Assembly: GCA_034440575.1 (NCBI GenBank)
Contig: JAOTOL010001634.1
Span: forward strand, 3,009,501 to 3,073,500
From: Imbricaverruca yamaguchii
Lineage: Eukaryota > Arthropoda > Thecostraca > Neoverrucidae
DNA: 64,000 bases
Reading direction: 5' to 3'
A model generated the notes under the pieces. That model made no database searches. It was not told where the DNA came from and saw only the letters and a list, made by a program, of their open reading frames with translations. A program made the translations under genes and the position numbers. This document shows, piece by piece, positions 62,844-64,000 of the stretch (its first letter is position 1; each line of letters starts with the position of its first letter).

Positions 62844-63165
62844 GTAAAGCGGACCGCTCCGTGTCCTCCTCACGCCCCTGCCCACACACGCTCGGCCTGT
62901 AGTCCGCCGCCGCGACGGCATCGGGCCGACTCACAACGCTTACTGAGTCTCGAAGTATCAAATGGTATCGGCTATTTACCTGCTTGGCATGCATTAAGCA
63001 GAGCACACACGTGGAGGTTAGTCGGCGTAAAGCAGCTCCCAAAGCGGCACGGCTATCCAGGGGAGAAGGTAGCTAATTCGTGTTGTATAGTGCGGTAGAT
63101 AATGCGTCATGAGACAAGAATCAGCTACGTCCTCCCGCGTATGCATGCATATATAATCTCAGATT

Positions 63166-63230
<65 letters not shown>

Positions 63231-63884
63231 CAAGTTAGAATCTACACAATGGCATGGTACAAGCTATGTACAGCTAATGGTAGCGCTGCTGTCACCCCAT
63301 GCCACGCCACGTCCTTGAGGTGTGGAAGAGGAGCAGCAATGCATCATGGCATCATGGGTGGGGCGTATCAGTCAACATGTCCACATACATGTCAATGGCC
63401 TGATGTGATTGGTACGTGCCTGTGTCCTCCTAGGACGCTACAGCCACTCTGATAGGCCGTGCGAAGACTTGCAGTGTCGTTTGGCGTGGCTACATCGCGA
63501 TCGGTGTGACGTCATAATGGTAACGAAATGCAGCGGCTCGCTGCGTCAATTTGAGGTTGCCAGGCCTGGAAAGGTATTCGAGCTGGAGGAGCGATATTTT
63601 GGCACGTTCCGGCATGTGTTTAGACTTTGCTCGTTCATTTCACTGCCCGGTAATGACTCGAACACCGAAATGAACGCAAATATATTGTGCATAGCTCTAG
63701 AGTGAGCTTAGCCCGTCCGCACATACGGAGCTGCCGTAGCGCCTAAGCTCTCCTCAAATTTCTACCGTATACCTTGAGACTTGGTAAGCGTCGTGAGAAG
63801 GCCTCTTGTGACTAATCTACATCTAATCGCTCGATTACCCTCGCGCACACATGGCACGGCTCCCGCGGACATCGGTACGGCAAC
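62844..63884. other. intron 7 start, no exon recognised
   Basis: Contains an (AT)n run at 63169-63226 and short frames. Nothing resembling the next integrin segment was found, so intron 7 appears to continue past the window. Confidence 0.5.
63169..63226. repeat. (AT)n microsatellite
   Basis: Uninterrupted AT dinucleotide of about 58 bases. Confidence 0.97.
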
Positions 63885-64000
63885 CAGCGCTGGTCAGTCT
63901 CGTCTGAAGACGGCCAGCGCTGGTCGGTCCTGCCTGTCACAAGCCAGCGCTGGTCAGTCCTGCCTGTACCGACCAGCGCTGTCAGTCCTGACTGGGACCA
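63885..64000. repeat. ~28-31 bp tandem repeat, cut by window edge
   Basis: Four copies of GGCCAGCGCTGGTCAGTCCTG-like units, containing the palindrome CCAGCGCTGG, with spacers of about ten bases. The array runs off the right end. Confidence 0.85.

Overview
This is a eukaryotic (metazoan) genomic window. It holds the 5' part of one integrin alpha-subunit gene on the + strand. Seven coding exons (5610-5767, 26675-26817, 39254-39357, 49309-49429, 51289-51350, 54817-54865, 62766-62843) join in frame through canonical GT/AG sites into the first ~238 residues: a signal peptide and the first beta-propeller blades, with FG-GAP motifs and the conserved GSWYWQGQLYS segment. The sequence is closest to the PS2/alpha-V type, which suggests an invertebrate, most likely an arthropod and possibly a crustacean. 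The species assignment is inference. The rest of the gene lies beyond the right edge.

About 99% of the window is non-coding. The introns are long (20.9, 12.4, 10.0, 1.9, 3.5 and 7.9 kb) and packed with more than 20 minisatellites (units of about 20-65 bp), several (AT)n, (CT)n and (GA)n microsatellites, and a few transposon traces. Nearly all long ORFs here are by-products of stop-free GC-rich tandem repeats, often open in all six frames, and are not genes.

The most unusual feature is that several minisatellites are built from the gene's own splice junctions. Downstream of exon 4, a 32-bp unit made of the last 26 exon bases plus GTAAGT is repeated so that eleven perfect donors lie in tandem, followed by decayed copies. 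Upstream of exon 3, twelve copies of a 43-bp unit carry the 3' splice acceptor plus the first ~12 exon bases, and the array stays open in the exon's frame. Upstream of exon 2, ~80-bp units carry the acceptor plus 15-30 exon bases. The exon 5 donor is duplicated once. Exon 4 is also abutted on its 5' side by a 52-bp array. This junction-anchored expansion in one gene is the best candidate for a previously undescribed phenomenon in the window.

Other elements: intron 1 carries a Transib-type (RAG1-related) DNA transposon, 18736-22169, with ~33-bp terminal inverted repeats, a 5-bp CGCCG target duplication and a broken transposase that retains the three presumed catalytic acidic positions. Upstream of the gene lies a 1.1-kb foldback palindrome (3796-4900). 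A Tc1/mariner-like transposase tail (42460-42585) and a diverged satellite-like array (13967-15115) lie in introns. No rRNA, intact tRNA, CRISPR or bacterial-type features are seen.
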